A DNA stretch of 64,000 nucleotides from the NCBI RefSeq assembly GCF_029784155.1, contig NC_073691.1, positions 96,524,007 through 96,588,006 on the forward strand, in the 5' to 3' direction. Made by a program: the position numbers and the translations under genes. The stretch's first letter is position 1, and each line of letters starts with the position of its first letter. Of the stretch, positions 10,100-22,017 are shown piece by piece. The notes beneath the pieces are model-generated. The model was not told the DNA's origin and did not search any database. It saw only the letters and a list, made by a program, of their open reading frames with translations. The DNA is from Uranotaenia lowii (Eukaryota > Arthropoda > Insecta > Diptera > Culicidae).

Positions 10100-13000
10100 G
10101 CTTAGCTTAGCTTGATTGACTACTCACATCCACCTTAAATCATTGTGGTAACGCCACGGTGAATTAAAACGGATATCTTCTTGAAAACTCGTTTCGGTTT
10201 TTTTTTCAGACCACGTTTACATGGTCAAATTTTGCGTTTTTGTAATTTAAAAATTACACTTCCCAACTAAAAAAAGAAATTTACAAGATAATTTCCGCGG
10301 AGCTGTCACAAACACGACCGATCACTATTTTTTCTCATGGCCAACTCAGTTCTGAATTTTCTCCATTATTTTAGATGTAGAAGGAAAAATCTAACTTTCA
10401 CGTCTTTTAAAATTCAAAGTTTCTTCAAATTTGTCGCTCCAGAAGAATCAAAATAACTTGGCTACAATAAGAGCAGATACATAATTATTGAGCAATTTAT
10501 GATATTTGATAACTGTACCAGCAATAACTGGATTTGGGTCATGAGATTGTTCTGAATAAGATTCAGAAAACTGACAAATGGAATTCAAATCCTTTATTCC
10601 GACTTAACAGAGTGATTTTATTCTAAGTGTCTTAGTACTCTAGGAACTATAGCGATATAATTTCCTCCTAGATGTGTACTGAGCAAACAACGCGCTCCAA
10701 CTGACTCGTTTTGTGGGTTGGAAAAGCTATTATAAGATCTACTGGCTACCAACGATCATCGGACACACGATCGCCTGTGATCAGAGCAAAAGCTGTTGGT
10801 GCTTGGTCAAATTCTAACTAGGCTTGGCTATTGAGTTCACTTTTGGCTAGGGTTTGCGGTAACAAGAGTAATTTACAACTTGGGTATTTGAATAAGTTTT
10901 AATAGATATTTGGCAGTATTTGAGTTCATCGTTTAGAGTTAATCAATGGTTTATTCTAGGGTTACAATACGTACTCTTTCAAGAGAACATGTACTCTTTT
11001 TCGATCGAGAAATGGGCGTACTCTTCTTTTTGTGAAACTTCATCAAATGTACTCTTTTTTTTGTTGAAAGACATTTGATCAGAAAACCTGTGTATATCTC
11101 CCATTTTATGAGGTTGTATTACATTTTATGCAAAAACTACGGAAGGAATAACAACAAATTACTTTAACATCTTGTTTTCATTAACAAACATATTTAGTCG
11201 TAATATATGGGACTTTGAGTATGCAAACAGTAATCAATATGTACACAAGAAAATATGCTTAAATGCGCACAAATCTCAAATAATGATTGTAAGGAAATGT
11301 AAGCGCCAATTAAAAAAAAAGGAAAATGGATTGTTTTATAACGTTTTTTTTGTAGTTTCTCAGTATCAGCATAAGCATTATTAATAAGCCCCAAAAAGGC
11401 TTTCAGTTGTGTCTTTCTCTAGATTCGGTTCTTAACCAAACTCACTAATGATGTGTCCCAAGTATGCCAACTTTCATATGAACAAAAGCATCTACATAAA
11501 ATTATCCAAAATTTGACTCACCCGATCAAACCAATTCAAATATTTCACAATATTACCTTCCCAAAATCATATGAATACCAGCGAGAAAATTTCCTGTCTG
11601 GTTTCAGCTAAGGAAACACCTGCAAAAAAACTGCACTTTTTCCTGCATACAATGAAGTCTTCTATCCTCGTCTCCACTAATATTTAAAGAATTTCGGATC
11701 TTATAAACTACAACTTACTTTCAGGATGGCCAGAAACAAAATCGGCCGAAGCAAACCATTTCATTTTCCAAGAAAACTATCAACACAATTCGTGAAAACC
11801 CGAAAGATAAATTTCGCGTAATACCGAAAAACATTTTTGTTTTTGTTTATTTATGTATTGCTAACGCCTTACACTCTAAATCATAATACTTGAATTTGAG
11901 TTCATTGCAGATACCAAGACGGATCGGTTTCATTTTAGCATGGATTCTTTACTTACGATCTATAAAAAAACCAGAAGATTTTATTTTCATTTTCAACTGA
12001 TAATCTTAGTCTCAAGAATTAAGAGTATGTAATTATTTAAACTTAAAAGCAATTCGACGCAAAGAAAAAGATGGATTCAAATTTCTAACAACAGCTCGCT
12101 CTCAATTTTAATACTTTTGTCCCAATAAAAGCATTCAACGACCCATACAGGAATCGTTTCAACATTTGCACCAGCTCACGAATTGAATAAAATTCTGCCG
12201 GCTGAAATAGAAAAACAAGAGATTGCCATTATTTTTGAATGTTTCATCCGACTGACAGGAATCCGAGCAAAATACTAACAAGCGTCCTTCATTGTCCTGG
12301 CGAAGGAGAAATGCTGAGGTGTAAACGCTGCTGGTGCTGATTCTTCTGCCGGTATTGCTCCTGCTGCTGTGACACACAAAAGCCAATACGTGCCATGTTT
12401 GAGAATGCGGAAGAAGCTGTTTTTGAGGTTGTTTTTTTTTCTTTTAGAACCGCCCCAGACAACAATCGATGGGTGGGTGAAGGAAATTCTCGATGGAAAG
12501 TCCAGAAAAAAATTCCAAAACTCATTGCGCGTTTGTGCCGAGTTTATGTTAGTTTAAAAACTAGAATAAAATGAAATTTAAAACTTTCGATGAAACCAAC
12601 GGGATTGTTTGTGTGACTTGGCCAAATATTGTCCAGGTTTCTCCTATTTTTGGGGTCGAGGTAGTTACCGTAAAGAAGCTAGTTGGTGGTGTGGTTATTT
12701 ACCCTTCGTCATGCTGTTGGCGTGATGGGACCTGGCAAGTGGCATGCATGTACGGTCGAAAGCCAAGCATAAAACGTGGCCCATCCATCCTCTTCTCTTG
12801 AAAACTTGTGGAGTGGGGAGGCAGCTATGACAAGAACAAGAGCAACTATAAACGAAGAAGATGAGATGTCCGTGGTTTGCAGAGTTCAGAGTTGAAGTGT
12901 TTGCTGCTAGATGCCGTCAAATTCCTCCACGGAACTTCATGGGTGGTCGTCGGTCCAGGATAGAAGATTCCTTCTTTCGACTTTCCGAAACGAGCCATCA

Positions 13001-13350
13001 GTGGGCGGCATACTGGCACTGGTTCTGCTGACGCCTGATGGTTTCACCAGCATCGTTGGACGAGGTACTGATGTTCGCCGGAAAAGATGGTTGGTACGTG
13101 TGAAAAATTTGATGACACGGGACCATCACCTCACCGGTTGGGAATTTCAGTCATTCATTCCCAGAAATCCAGAGCTTCTCCTAATCTGAAAGTACCTGGT
13201 ATTTTAAAAACGAAGTCTCAGGACTATTCTTTAAAATAATAAGCTTATCAATTATAGAACTGCTATAAAACTATTTGCTTTTTGAGACGGTAATCGCAGG
13301 TCCACTGATGGCATCAGTTCGATTCCCATCTCAATAACAAAAAGCAGTAG
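10100..13350. other. Unique-looking DNA, no gene recognised
   Basis: Short chance ORFs only. There are iterated TACTCTTT words near 10971-11060 and a G+C-richer stretch at 12580-13190 with an open frame (12911-13189) that shows no motif. No inverted-repeat element could be bounded. It could be a large intron or intergenic region. Confidence 0.4.
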
Positions 13351-13354
13351 CGGG

Positions 13355-13530
13355 AATGGGGAGACTTCAACTTAATTTTTACGTTTACATCATGTCAGAA
13401 AAATATCAACTTGCCGTCTTTGGCACTTTCTGCCAGCGTGTAATTTTCAGTTTGTATGCTCCAAACATTAGAACGATACTTGATCCCGTTGATAAATTAA
13501 AAGCATTTTCACGAAGCGGAGAAAATATAG
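13355..13530 (+). mobile_element. Family A MITE end fragment 3
   Basis: GGAATGGGGAGACTT, then CAACTTGCCGTCTTTGGCA, CCAGCGTGTAATTTTCAGT, TATGCTCCAAACATTAGAAC, CGATACTTGATCCCGTTGAT and AAAAGCATTTTCACG match in order the complement of 58070-58255 in the full family-A element. No second end is present. Confidence 0.65.
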
Positions 13531-13539
13531 CTCTTTAAA

Positions 13540-14565
13540 ATTAATTTCAATTTATATATTAAATTAACCATTGTCAAAGATCAAACAAAATCGAAGGTAA
13601 AATAAGGGGTCTATTGACTGTTTCTGGTGATATGACATTTAATAACCCACACAGTTTATAAGTCTTGGGAAAAGAGAATTCTAAAATTTCTTTAACCTTA
13701 TGGCCATACTTAGTATACTTTAAGGCGAAATTTGATAATGTTCAGGCAAAATCAATCTTAAAGCTTTTAGTTTCTTATGAGGCAATTACCTATTATATAA
13801 ATATTAGTTATTCGTCGAATATTTGTAATCTCTTTCTAGGCATTTATCACGATATACATACATAGAACAAAACTATTAGCGATATGAATAAGTTAGTTAA
13901 GATTAATCACCGTGATTATCGTTTTGAAATTAATTTTTACGGTCTTATAGGTGAATGTTATGTTCTCATAGTGAGAACATTTCAATAATTGAAAATTTTA
14001 GATGGATAGAAGAAGATTAGAAGAAAATTACAGGTATTTAAAGTGAGCGGGTATAAATTTTAAGAAGCATTTTCACCCACATACTTAACTTATGCTCAAG
14101 CAAGGATAATCGGACAGGGTTGAGTTTAACATAACACAATAGTTGGTCTAGCGTGGTTTGTACCGCAAAACTCGCAATGAGAACGAACAAATTGAAAAGA
14201 ACGGCTAAAACAGAGCGGCACTATAAGGGGTACAAATTGAAATTCGCGAACGGATCTCGCGGAGCAAGAGTCCAAAGGCTTTCAAGGAGATAAGGAACCT
14301 GGTGCTGGCAGCCAGAACGACAAGACGTTGTAGAAGCGCAAGGAGTCGTCTCTCCGTATGACGATTTTTTCAGGATTTAAACCATGGTCATTACTCAAAT
14401 TTCAAGCCAGCAAATCAACCCCGGTTAAAGCAACTTAGTAGTTCGGTATGCACAACATCACGTTGCAAATTTCTAGTTGAAAAGCCACAACAGTTAAAAC
14501 CAGTCCTTCTCAGGACTATACATTCTGAAAATTTTTAGATTGATATAGCCGGCGGCACAAGAAAA
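13540..14565. other. Sequence upstream of the RTE fragment, nothing recognised
   Basis: The first half is very A+T-rich. Around 14150-14360 composition changes to purine-rich (AACGGCTAAAACAGAGCGG) and might be older repeat sequence, but no frame or terminus can be supported. Confidence 0.35.
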
Positions 14566-14569
14566 ATGC

Positions 14570-15191
14570 AAAAAGCTGGCGGTATCGTTGGTGTACCTAC
14601 TACCTGCTGATGTACCACTGCTGGCTAAAAAATTGGACAGCAGGTCACAAAGTCAATGTAGGAAAGACCAAGTCGATGGAGATCAACACAGGAAATACTC
14701 CAGTTTCATGGTAGCTGGGCAACAAGTTGAGAAAGTGAAGTGTTTGCAGTATCTTGGTAGCCAGATAACGCCTGATGGTGGTACCAAAAAAGACATCGAA
14801 ACCCGGATCAGAAAAGCCCGATTTGCATTTGCGAGTCTCCGGAACATCTGGCGCTCACGCCAGATCTCTCTACGAACGAAAATCCGAATCAAACGTCAAA
14901 TCCGTATTGCTGTACGGGTGCGAAACTTGGTGCACATATGCGGTAACGACGCGAAAACTGCAAGTATTTGTAAACCGCTGCCTGCGGAATATCATCCGAT
15001 CCGGATCTCGAATGAGGAACTACATCGCCGGTGTCATCAAAGGGTGCTAGAAATCGATATCCGAACTGTCGACGAGAATCTTGATTGGAACCAGGTGAAC
15101 ACGCTGAGTCCGGATCGTCAACAGTGGAGGTCTTTTACCACGGCCCTATGCGCCGGAGGATCGGCGCGGAATCATTAAGTAAGTAAGTAAA
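14570..15191 (+). pseudogene. RTE-like LINE, 3' part of ORF2 with TAAG tail
   Basis: Plus-strand frames spell the C-terminal third of a reverse transcriptase. HKVNVGKTKSMEIN lies in one frame, followed in a second by QQVEKVKCLQYLGSQITPDG and IETRIRKARFAFASLRNIW. Then NVKSVLLYGCETWC and TRKLQVFVNRCLRNIIR lie in a third, and ISNEELHRRCHQR followed by DENLDWNQV and LSPDRQQWRSFT return. The LYGCETW and ISNEELHR blocks are typical of RTE-type elements of animals. Frame switches and a deletion between the last blocks show decay. The sequence ends in TAAGTAAGTAAGTAAAG (15175-15191), a short tandem 3' tail as expected for RTE insertions. The endonuclease and catalytic RT motifs are absent (5' truncated). 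Confidence 0.7.
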
Positions 15192-15620
15192 GGGGAACTC
15201 TTGGCCAAGTCATTTGCCGTACGTTGTACGCCGACTGCACTGACTCCTCGGAAGCTGTACTCCATGATGGTTGTGGTTGTCACTTGAAGAAGAGCAACAC
15301 TGTGTCCGGTCTGAATGGCCACCAATCGGAATTCAGTGGCCTAATTGAGCTGGGGATACAATTTTAAATATTTTCCACAAATATCGGCTTGAGAAATTTG
15401 CTGTCAAATAAGAACGTCTTTCTTCTACGGACATCGCCTACCTATATTCAACCAATTCATGTCTTATTCCGAAAAAGTTTTTTCAAACAAGCCTTGGATG
15501 CTCAATGAGTTATTAAAACAAGTTTGAATAAGAATTCATAACAAAATTTATTGAAATTTTCCTAATAATGAAGATTTCAAAAAATCATAACATTTCATAA
15601 AAAAACAAACAAATGAAAAA
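15192..15620. other. No gene recognised
   Basis: Stretch between the RTE tail and the PHD-like remnant; short chance ORFs only. Confidence 0.4.
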
Positions 15621-15621
15621 G

Positions 15622-16065
15622 TTACATAAAACATAAATTCCAATAAGCATATCCATCTATGCACGCGCAGTGGTACCATTCATGGCAATTAAGACATTTC
15701 AGCCAATTTTCTTGTCCTTCAGTCATGCTGAATAATTCTCCACAAAATGGACATAAATTTCTTTACGAATACTTACGGCCTCCGTGTTTTCTAGTCGTTT
15801 TTTTTTTTTATTCTGGGCCCTTCTACGAGCAAGCGATAGGATTTAAGCTTTTTTTGTGTTTTGCTGATGTCAATTCAGCTGCTCCCTGCTTCTTCCTAGC
15901 AACGCTTCTTTTTTTACCCCAATGCATGTTGACGCAATTGGACACAGGTAGCCCAGTTTTCCATATTGAACCCTTCATTGCCCGTAACTACGTCGATGAA
16001 TGCTTCTACGATTGTTCCGGTCTCGTCAAACACAAATAACATGTTGAGGTCGGTTTCAATCGCAT
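15622..16065 (-). pseudogene. PHD-finger-like coding exon, frameshifted
   Basis: On the minus strand a splice acceptor TTTTATTTCAG ends at 16066. The exon then reads AIETDLNMLFVFDETGTIVE, AFIDVVTGNEGFNMENWATC and VQLRQHALG. After a one-base shift it continues KKRSVARKKQGAAELTS, then a basic K-rich linker, and finishes LCPFCGELFSMTEGQENWLK, CLNCHEWYHCACIDGYAYWN, stop at 15622-15624. The spacing Cys-x2-Cys-x16-Cys-x2-Cys-x4-His-x2-Cys fits a C4HC3 (PHD-type) zinc finger. Short C-terminal fingers of this sort occur on some insect DDE transposase families, so this may be the last exon of a domesticated or dead transposase; that is inference. At least two frameshifts and one stop make it a pseudogene. 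Confidence 0.55.
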
Positions 16066-16344
16066 CTGAAATAAAACAATACATTTCAAAAAAGTTCGTC
16101 TAACTATAAATGCAGACGCATAAGAGTGATTAAAAATTGATGGGTTTGCCGAAAAATGAGTAGAGAAATTGATCTAATCCAACCATGAGGACTCACGCTC
16201 TTTTGGTTAACTCAAAAGACCCCCTTAAAATCAGCCATATAAGAACTGTTTTTTTACACTGTTTATGCGTTTGATTCCCCCGTAGGTTGACTAGCAGCAG
16301 CTGAAGTCAAAAAAAGACTCACGTACCTAACGAATAAATAAACG
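16066..16344. other. No gene recognised
   Basis: A+T-rich DNA between the PHD-like exon and the first hAT MITE. It could contain the upstream intron of the PHD-like exon. Confidence 0.35.
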
Positions 16345-16352
16345 GCTACGGA

Positions 16353-16777
16353 CAGTGAAGCCAACTTTTTTAGAAATGTCTGGACGATTTTGGAAAAAAT
16401 GTCTGGAAAAGTCTGGGTAGCGAACCTTTTTATAGGTGTAGACCTTTTTTTTTTGATCGCAAGATTGTTATATTGCAGTCTAGGGAAAAACACTCATTAC
16501 TTCATAATAATCATAAATTCTATACACTATCACCACTTTACAACCATCTACGTGGCATTCCTCACTCTTCAATTACTAATTTGAATCATTTCCTGAATTT
16601 TGCAACGAAAATTTTGAATTTTGATTGTTTTGTCAGAAAATTCATATCGAAACTCAAAAGTCTGGAAATGTCTGGAAGAAATGACAAAAGTCTGGAAGTC
16701 TGGAAACCTAAAAAAGTCTGGCAAAAGTCCAAAAATTCTGGAAGATCCAGAAAAAATCTGGAAGGTTGACATCACTG
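16353..16777. mobile_element. hAT-type MITE 1, 425 bp
   Basis: The ends CAGTGAAGCCAAC and the complement CAGTGATGTCAAC are bounded by a perfect 8-bp duplication, GCTACGGA, at 16345-16352 and 16778-16785. CAGTG termini with an 8-bp target duplication are the hAT signature. Both flanks of the interior are rich in GTCTGGAA words (from about 16375, and 16660-16765), acting as subterminal repeats. No coding capacity. Confidence 0.85.
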
Positions 16778-16794
16778 GCTACGGATGCGTAGAG

Positions 16795-17258
16795 CAGAGG
16801 TGCCAGGTGTCCTGATTTTTCAGGATTTGTACTGATTCGAAAATCCTGCCTGTCCTGATTTTCTAGTAACTCTCGCGTTGTCATGATTTTTTAAAATTTG
16901 TCTCTAAAATGTCCTGTCTAAAATCTTTATAAAAATATCTCAAATATAATCAAATTTATAGTTAAATATTCGGGAAAATCGAATAAATCTGTAATACAAC
17001 AGTTAAACCCTTTTAACAGATGGTAATCATCGGTTAAGATGATATTTAAATGGTGTTTTCCGATATGAACTGAAGACCACCAGAGAAACTGCTTACTGCT
17101 GGTGCATAAATCAAGGTGCTCACAGCACCCTGTATTTGGCATTTTTTTTATGCAATCTTAGCATGATTGTTATTTCCATAAATTACAAGGTCTCCTGAAA
17201 AATCCTGATTTTTTTTTTGCGTTGTCCTGATTTTTGACGAAACCACCTGGCACCCCTG
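16795..17258. mobile_element. hAT-type MITE 2, 464 bp
   Basis: The ends CAGAGGTGCCAGGTG and complement CAGGGGTGCCAGGTG are flanked by GCGTAGAG (16787-16794) and ACGTAGAG (17259-17266), an 8-bp duplication with one mismatch. TCCTGATTTT words recur inside both ends, as subterminal repeats do in hAT elements. It differs in terminus from its immediate neighbour, so it is a different family. Confidence 0.85.
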
Positions 17259-17374
17259 ACGTAGAGTGGGAACGATGCAAACGGGTTGGCTTGCTTTGTT
17301 TGAAACTTTTCGAATTCTTTTCGCGTTTGGAGGTGGATATAGTTAAAACCAAGGGGGGTAAATAGAAGGTGATA

Positions 17375-17950
17375 CCCAGCAAACATAAAATCGCATTAAA
17401 ATGATAACCCAAGTCATTAAAAACGTTACTGCGAATCGTAATTCCAACTAACGCATGTAAAAGGTCGTAAAAATCTTTACTCGAAGTCGGATTAAATGGT
17501 TTAAATCGGAAATGATAAAAAGTCCGCCATGTTTGCAGATTTTGAAGACGATTTCGTTCCTTTGCTTACTCCCGCATGTATTAAGTGAGAGAACAGCTTT
17601 GTTGTTCTCTCAGCGACCAGCAATGCAACTAGATTGCTAAAAATCAGATGGTGTATTTGCAAGAATTGCCCAATAACAGAGGCAGTAAATATTGTCGCTG
17701 GCAACGGTTCGCATGCATTGAGAGAAAAAAACTTGTGCTCTCTTGCATTCTTTCAGTATGTATGAATAAATATGGTGTCGAATATCGCCCAAATCGTAAA
17801 CTCTTATCGTTTTAGCCAAATATGTACGTATATTGCCTCCACGTTGGTGGGTAAATGCTGTTTTTTCGAGTTTCATACGATTATTCTATAATGTATATGA
17901 GACGTATAACAAAGTTGTTGAGAAATATACCTTCAAAAATGTTTGCTGGG
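17375..17950. mobile_element. TA-flanked MITE with CCCAGCAAACAT ends
   Basis: CCCAGCAAACAT at the left is matched inverted by ATGTTTGCTGGG at the right, each flanked by TA (17373-17374 and 17951-17952). Length 576 bp. Open frames inside are short and unrelated to known proteins. The terminal repeat is short (12 bp), so the family is uncertain, but both the TA duplication and the termini are exact. Confidence 0.65.
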
Positions 17951-18089
17951 TACAATCTCTCAAATTTCAGAACAAATCATGTTGATTGCTTCGTTGTGTT
18001 TGTTTACTTTTAGTATAGAACAGTTGAGACCTAAGCTTGCCTTTTAATTTTAGCACACTTCTAATTTGTAAAAAGATGGCGAGCATCAC

Positions 18090-18845
18090 TCCACTTCACC
18101 ACGCCTCACTGACAAAACATCTTACACTTTAGTGTGTGAAATTTCACACATTTTGAAAATAAGTAGACCAACACATTAAATGTGTGAAGGTACTGCTGCA
18201 CATTAATGTAAAACACCCTATAAGGAAAAGAAATGTGGGCGTTTCACACATTATGCAAAAAGCTTTTGAAACGGGAAAATGTGTGAAATCATAAAGCGCT
18301 TGGAAAGGAAAATGTGTAAAATCAAGAAATATGGAAAAGGTCCGCTATTTTTAAGTACGACTGGAACCCAATTAAATGCTGATGGTTTTTTTTAAGTTCT
18401 TTAATTCATTGAAATGAAGATTTTAAACACTTTTCGGTTTTTTTTAGGAAACTCCTCCTTTTTTGCCGAATAATTCCTGCATTGGCACCGCCAGCAAACA
18501 GCTGACTGAATCCGAAATCTAGAAAAACGAAACATAATTAATTAGTAGGTTGATGTTTAAAGTTTAAATAATAACCAACTTACATCCCATTTGTTACGAC
18601 GATTCAACCGTAAAAATACTTCGAAGTAGTTTGTATATGGATGAAACCAAATTGATAAAGAAAAGCAACAAGAGTGATTTCACACACTTTTTTCTTGTCC
18701 AGACTGAATCGAATAATGTGTAAATTTCGAATCTGCATGGTGTGTAAAAATCACAAACCAGTTTGACAGCTCCATATATTTGCTGATAATGTGTGAAACT
18801 ATTTTGTAAAATGTGTGAAATGATTTATCAGTGCTATTTACTGTG
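18090..18845. repeat. MITE-like element rich in TGTGTGAAA words
   Basis: Left CACTGACAAAACATCTTACA and right, read inverted, CACTGATAAATCATTTCACA are similar outer ends. Between them the word TGTGTGAAA or its complement TTTCACACA occurs about eight times, concentrated in the outer 200 bp at each side. CACTGA ends suggest a hAT-like family, but I could not find a convincing 8-bp duplication. The middle contains a possible spliced minus-strand frame (separate entry). Confidence 0.5.
18444..18690 (-). other. Possible spliced coding frame inside the TGTGTGAAA element
   Basis: Minus strand: an open frame (CFSLSIWFHPYTNYFEVF, LRLNRRNKWD) reaches a GTAAGT donor at 18578-18583. After a 65-bp intron ending TTTCTAG (AG at 18519-18520), the frame continues ISDSVSCLLAVPMQELFGKK to a stop at 18444-18446. 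Intron size, donor and pyrimidine-rich acceptor are all good for an insect. No family is recognised; it could be the last exons of a decayed transposase. It could also be coincidence. Confidence 0.25.
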
Positions 18846-18849
18846 AAAG

Positions 18850-19451
18850 TCAGAGAACCTAATAATTTAAAGACCTAGGTTAAAAACCCTGATGACTCTA
18901 GTATAGTGATCTCAAATGCCACTTTCAGCCATATTGAAAATAAAGTTTTGACATCTAACTCAATTGTTTACAATATTCAGAACTACATTTTCAGCGAATA
19001 AAAAACACAAAAACATTTCTATGATCTTCAAGAAACGTTATTCAATCTGCTGCTAAGTTTACATAAGCCGAGGTCAAAACTGTTTTTCAATTTTATATTT
19101 TTTTAAAAAGCATGTTTCATTAAAAGGCATATGATGTGGGAAGATAACCCATTGCTAGCATTGTTTTTTTTAAATAAATGATTAATTATCGTTATCAAGC
19201 AAAGGGTCGTTTCACTTTCCCCTACAATGTTTTATACTGATTTTTATTTATTGTTTTTTTTTTTCAGATATTTGTCTCTTCGAGAGGAATGAATTTCAAA
19301 GCTGGAGTTTAAAGGTAAGGTTAATTATAAAACATTTAAAACACACCAATCACCAGTGAAAATTGCATAGCATCGCATTCGTTAGATTTATTTATGGTTC
19401 AACAAATCCAGATTGAACAGATCAATATTTTTTAAACTTTTTAGTTTGCAT
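18850..19451. other. A+T-rich DNA with a possible 47-nt exon
   Basis: Mostly featureless. At 19268-19314 a 47-nt segment sits between a long T tract ending TTTTCAG and a GTAAGG donor, which is the geometry of a small plus-strand exon. It has stops in at least one frame, so it would be untranslated or read in another frame. No neighbouring exons were found, so support is weak. Confidence 0.25.
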
Positions 19452-20081
19452 ACATTTAGGAGCTGAAACATACTACTTTTTTCTTTTTTAAAATCATAGC
19501 CAAAACATGTAAGCATCCTGGAGAATGCCTGGACTTGCGTCCTCCATTTTTCTTTTCAACGTAATCTCTGTTACATGTAAACACGCATTGTAGAGATTAC
19601 TACAGCCAGGCCAACCATATGTTAAAAAATAAGGCGTGGATTTCCCTACCAAACGCTTCATATAGGTTTTAATAAAAATAATGCAATGTAAAAGTATAGA
19701 TCAGTAAAAAGGTTAAATCTCACCAAATATGTTTTCATCGTGAGGATACATTTTTCACTGATCCAGCTCCGTGCGTTTTAGTTTGCAGGAGCAGGGCTGA
19801 TGCGTTTTTGGGACCGGCAACTTTGGCACCGGAGCTTCTGAAGCCTCTTCTCACATCTTTCCGGTGTATGAAATATTCACGAGATTTCTTCATAAGCTAC
19901 AGCGCACTTCAAAAAAATGATTATCTGTGTAGATATAATCCAAATCAATATTCCTTTATTCTTTATACACACTATTTTCTTACTTCAGGAAAAACTTTTT
20001 TAGCGGAGCGAAAATTTTGACGTCTTTACAACGCAACGCCTACTTGAAACCTCATATTGACATTTAGGAGCTGAAACATAC
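19452..20081 (-). mobile_element. Insertion bounded by a 22-bp direct repeat
   Basis: The 22 bases at 19452-19473 (beginning ACATTTAGGAGCTGAAACAT) are repeated exactly at 20060-20081. The 586 bp between them begin with a T-rich tract (TACTTTTTTCTTTTTT), as expected for the 3' tail of a minus-strand retroposed sequence. Long exact target duplications plus a tail are typical of LINE-mobilised inserts such as SINEs or processed copies. The cargo is not recognised; part of it (19780-19880) is G+C-richer than the flanks. Confidence 0.5.
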
Positions 20082-20084
20082 GGA

Positions 20085-22010
20085 ACAGAAACAACTCAGA
20101 AAAATGAAAAAACAAAAACTGTCAATCGTACCGGATGAACTGCAAATGATTTTCAGGACCAATCCAGACAGTGATTCCTTAGGGAGAAGGTGTGATTTAC
20201 AAAAGTATGATACAATTTATCAGTTTCACATTTTATTTTGCACCCCTCTCAAAGTTGATGGATTTTGAAAGTTGAATTTGACTCAACTTTCAGATTATTG
20301 AACGTACTGAGTCAATATGTTTTGAACGTTTTATCGAAATATTATCGTATTACATTCCATCGTAGGGAACGAGCCCTCAAGGTGATTTATAAAGGCATTT
20401 GTTTCGTTTTGAATTTGCATTAAATTTCACAACCGTTCAATTAGATCTGTAAAATTAGAATCTTCAAAATGAGTCGCGTGGAATTGGCTCCCTTGTATTT
20501 AAGAATAAACTTTCTACTAACAGACGAAATTTACGTCGTTTGTATGCCAACCGAAACACACAACTTAACTAACTACCCACTAAGCTGCTCGTCGATGTGG
20601 TGCTGCGAGCAGGATTATAGTTTCAAACCCATTCATCCAAAGTTAATCAAGGCACTTCTCCGAGACTGTTCAAAACTTTACCATCATCGTTAATGCGTTG
20701 ACGAACCGTGAAACATCGCCCAAGTTTCAGCTCTTTAATTAGTGATTACCGCATCAACAGGTTTTTTTTTCCTCCAAAATGCTAACGTACGAAACCAGCT
20801 CAAATTCTTGCAAAACTTGAAAACTTGAATAAACTCTTGTCTTCTGTTTCACCTGAAGCTGTCTCATAGAAAATCCATCAATGAATGAAACTTTTGAATT
20901 GAGTTCGCAGCCATGTTCTAAATTAAACTTTAGATTTGTACCAACTTACCTTTGCCGGTCTTCTTTCAAAAGAAAATTGCAAGTACGCTAACTGAGCTAT
21001 ATGTCAATATTTTTGAACGGATGAAATGCCGTCGGGAGTAAAACGGACTGCAAATCTAATAAACTTCCATTCCTATTACGGGACTCAGAACACGAAACAC
21101 AATTGGAACTGGCCACGCCACGGAAAGTAGAACGCAATAAAGGTCACCACCCCAGCCCCCAGGGTTTTATTTTGAGAACAAGAGCGCTCGCATTCACTGC
21201 CACTCGGGGTGCACTAAACCAATAGTGATGATGATGATGATGGTGGTGGTAACAGCAAAGCAAAGGGCAGCAAGCAGAAATCAAAACAAAACCATAAAAC
21301 ACTGATAATTGGAGCATAAAATCCGATTTCTTCCCCTGATAGGCCTTCCCTTCTTTCTTTCTTTTTTTTCCATTCTGGTGAACCCATATTTTTGAAAGCT
21401 CTCTCTTGATCCTAGCGAACCCAGTTGCGCTTCCAGGGATGCTTCTGACTTCTGCTGATGGTACGAACGGGAAAAACCGAACGTGCTGGACATATTTCGC
21501 AAGTATTTCTCATTTATCGACTTTACCCAACTGCAGAGTTTTTCATCAGCTAGCACATAGACCATACTCGTTGCAGCTTCGATGTACGAATTGTGGAGGA
21601 AAATGCAACCTATTTTTTTTTCTCCATGAAGCCAATAAAATTAAATTGATAATATGAAGCTTAACTTTTTTTTATTGTCCAAAAATGCATGTCTGTTATC
21701 TGTGAATGTAATCTTTCATAGAACATGAAGGACTGCGAAATTGCCTGACATCATTTTCAACACTTCTTCTCATATCGAAGGCAATCTACTATGACGTTGT
21801 GAATAATTCTACATTTTACTACGTTTCGTAAAGTTGATGCATAAGATTTTTTTTAAATTCATCTAAACAAGAATTTTTGAAAACATAATATACAGATTCA
21901 GGACTAAGGATTCGGATTAAGAAGTGAGGTTCAGAATTATGTTTGAGAATCAATTTACAAATAGGTACTCAACTATTTATTGTTTATATAAACTGTGTTG
22001 TTAACATTTT
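20085..22010. other. Unique-looking DNA, no gene recognised
   Basis: Contains a short microsatellite (GAT then GGT units, about 21224-21251) and chance ORFs (20469-20693, 21281-21657) without motifs. No bounded element was found. Confidence 0.4.
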
Positions 22011-22017
22011 CGATATA

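Noticed and set aside
15659..16039. 126-codon plus-strand frame
   Set aside because: Antisense of the PHD-finger-like exon, which has the zinc-ligand pattern on the minus strand.
21224..21251. GAT/GGT triplet run as a coding Asp/Gly tract
   Set aside because: Short microsatellite without an open frame around it.
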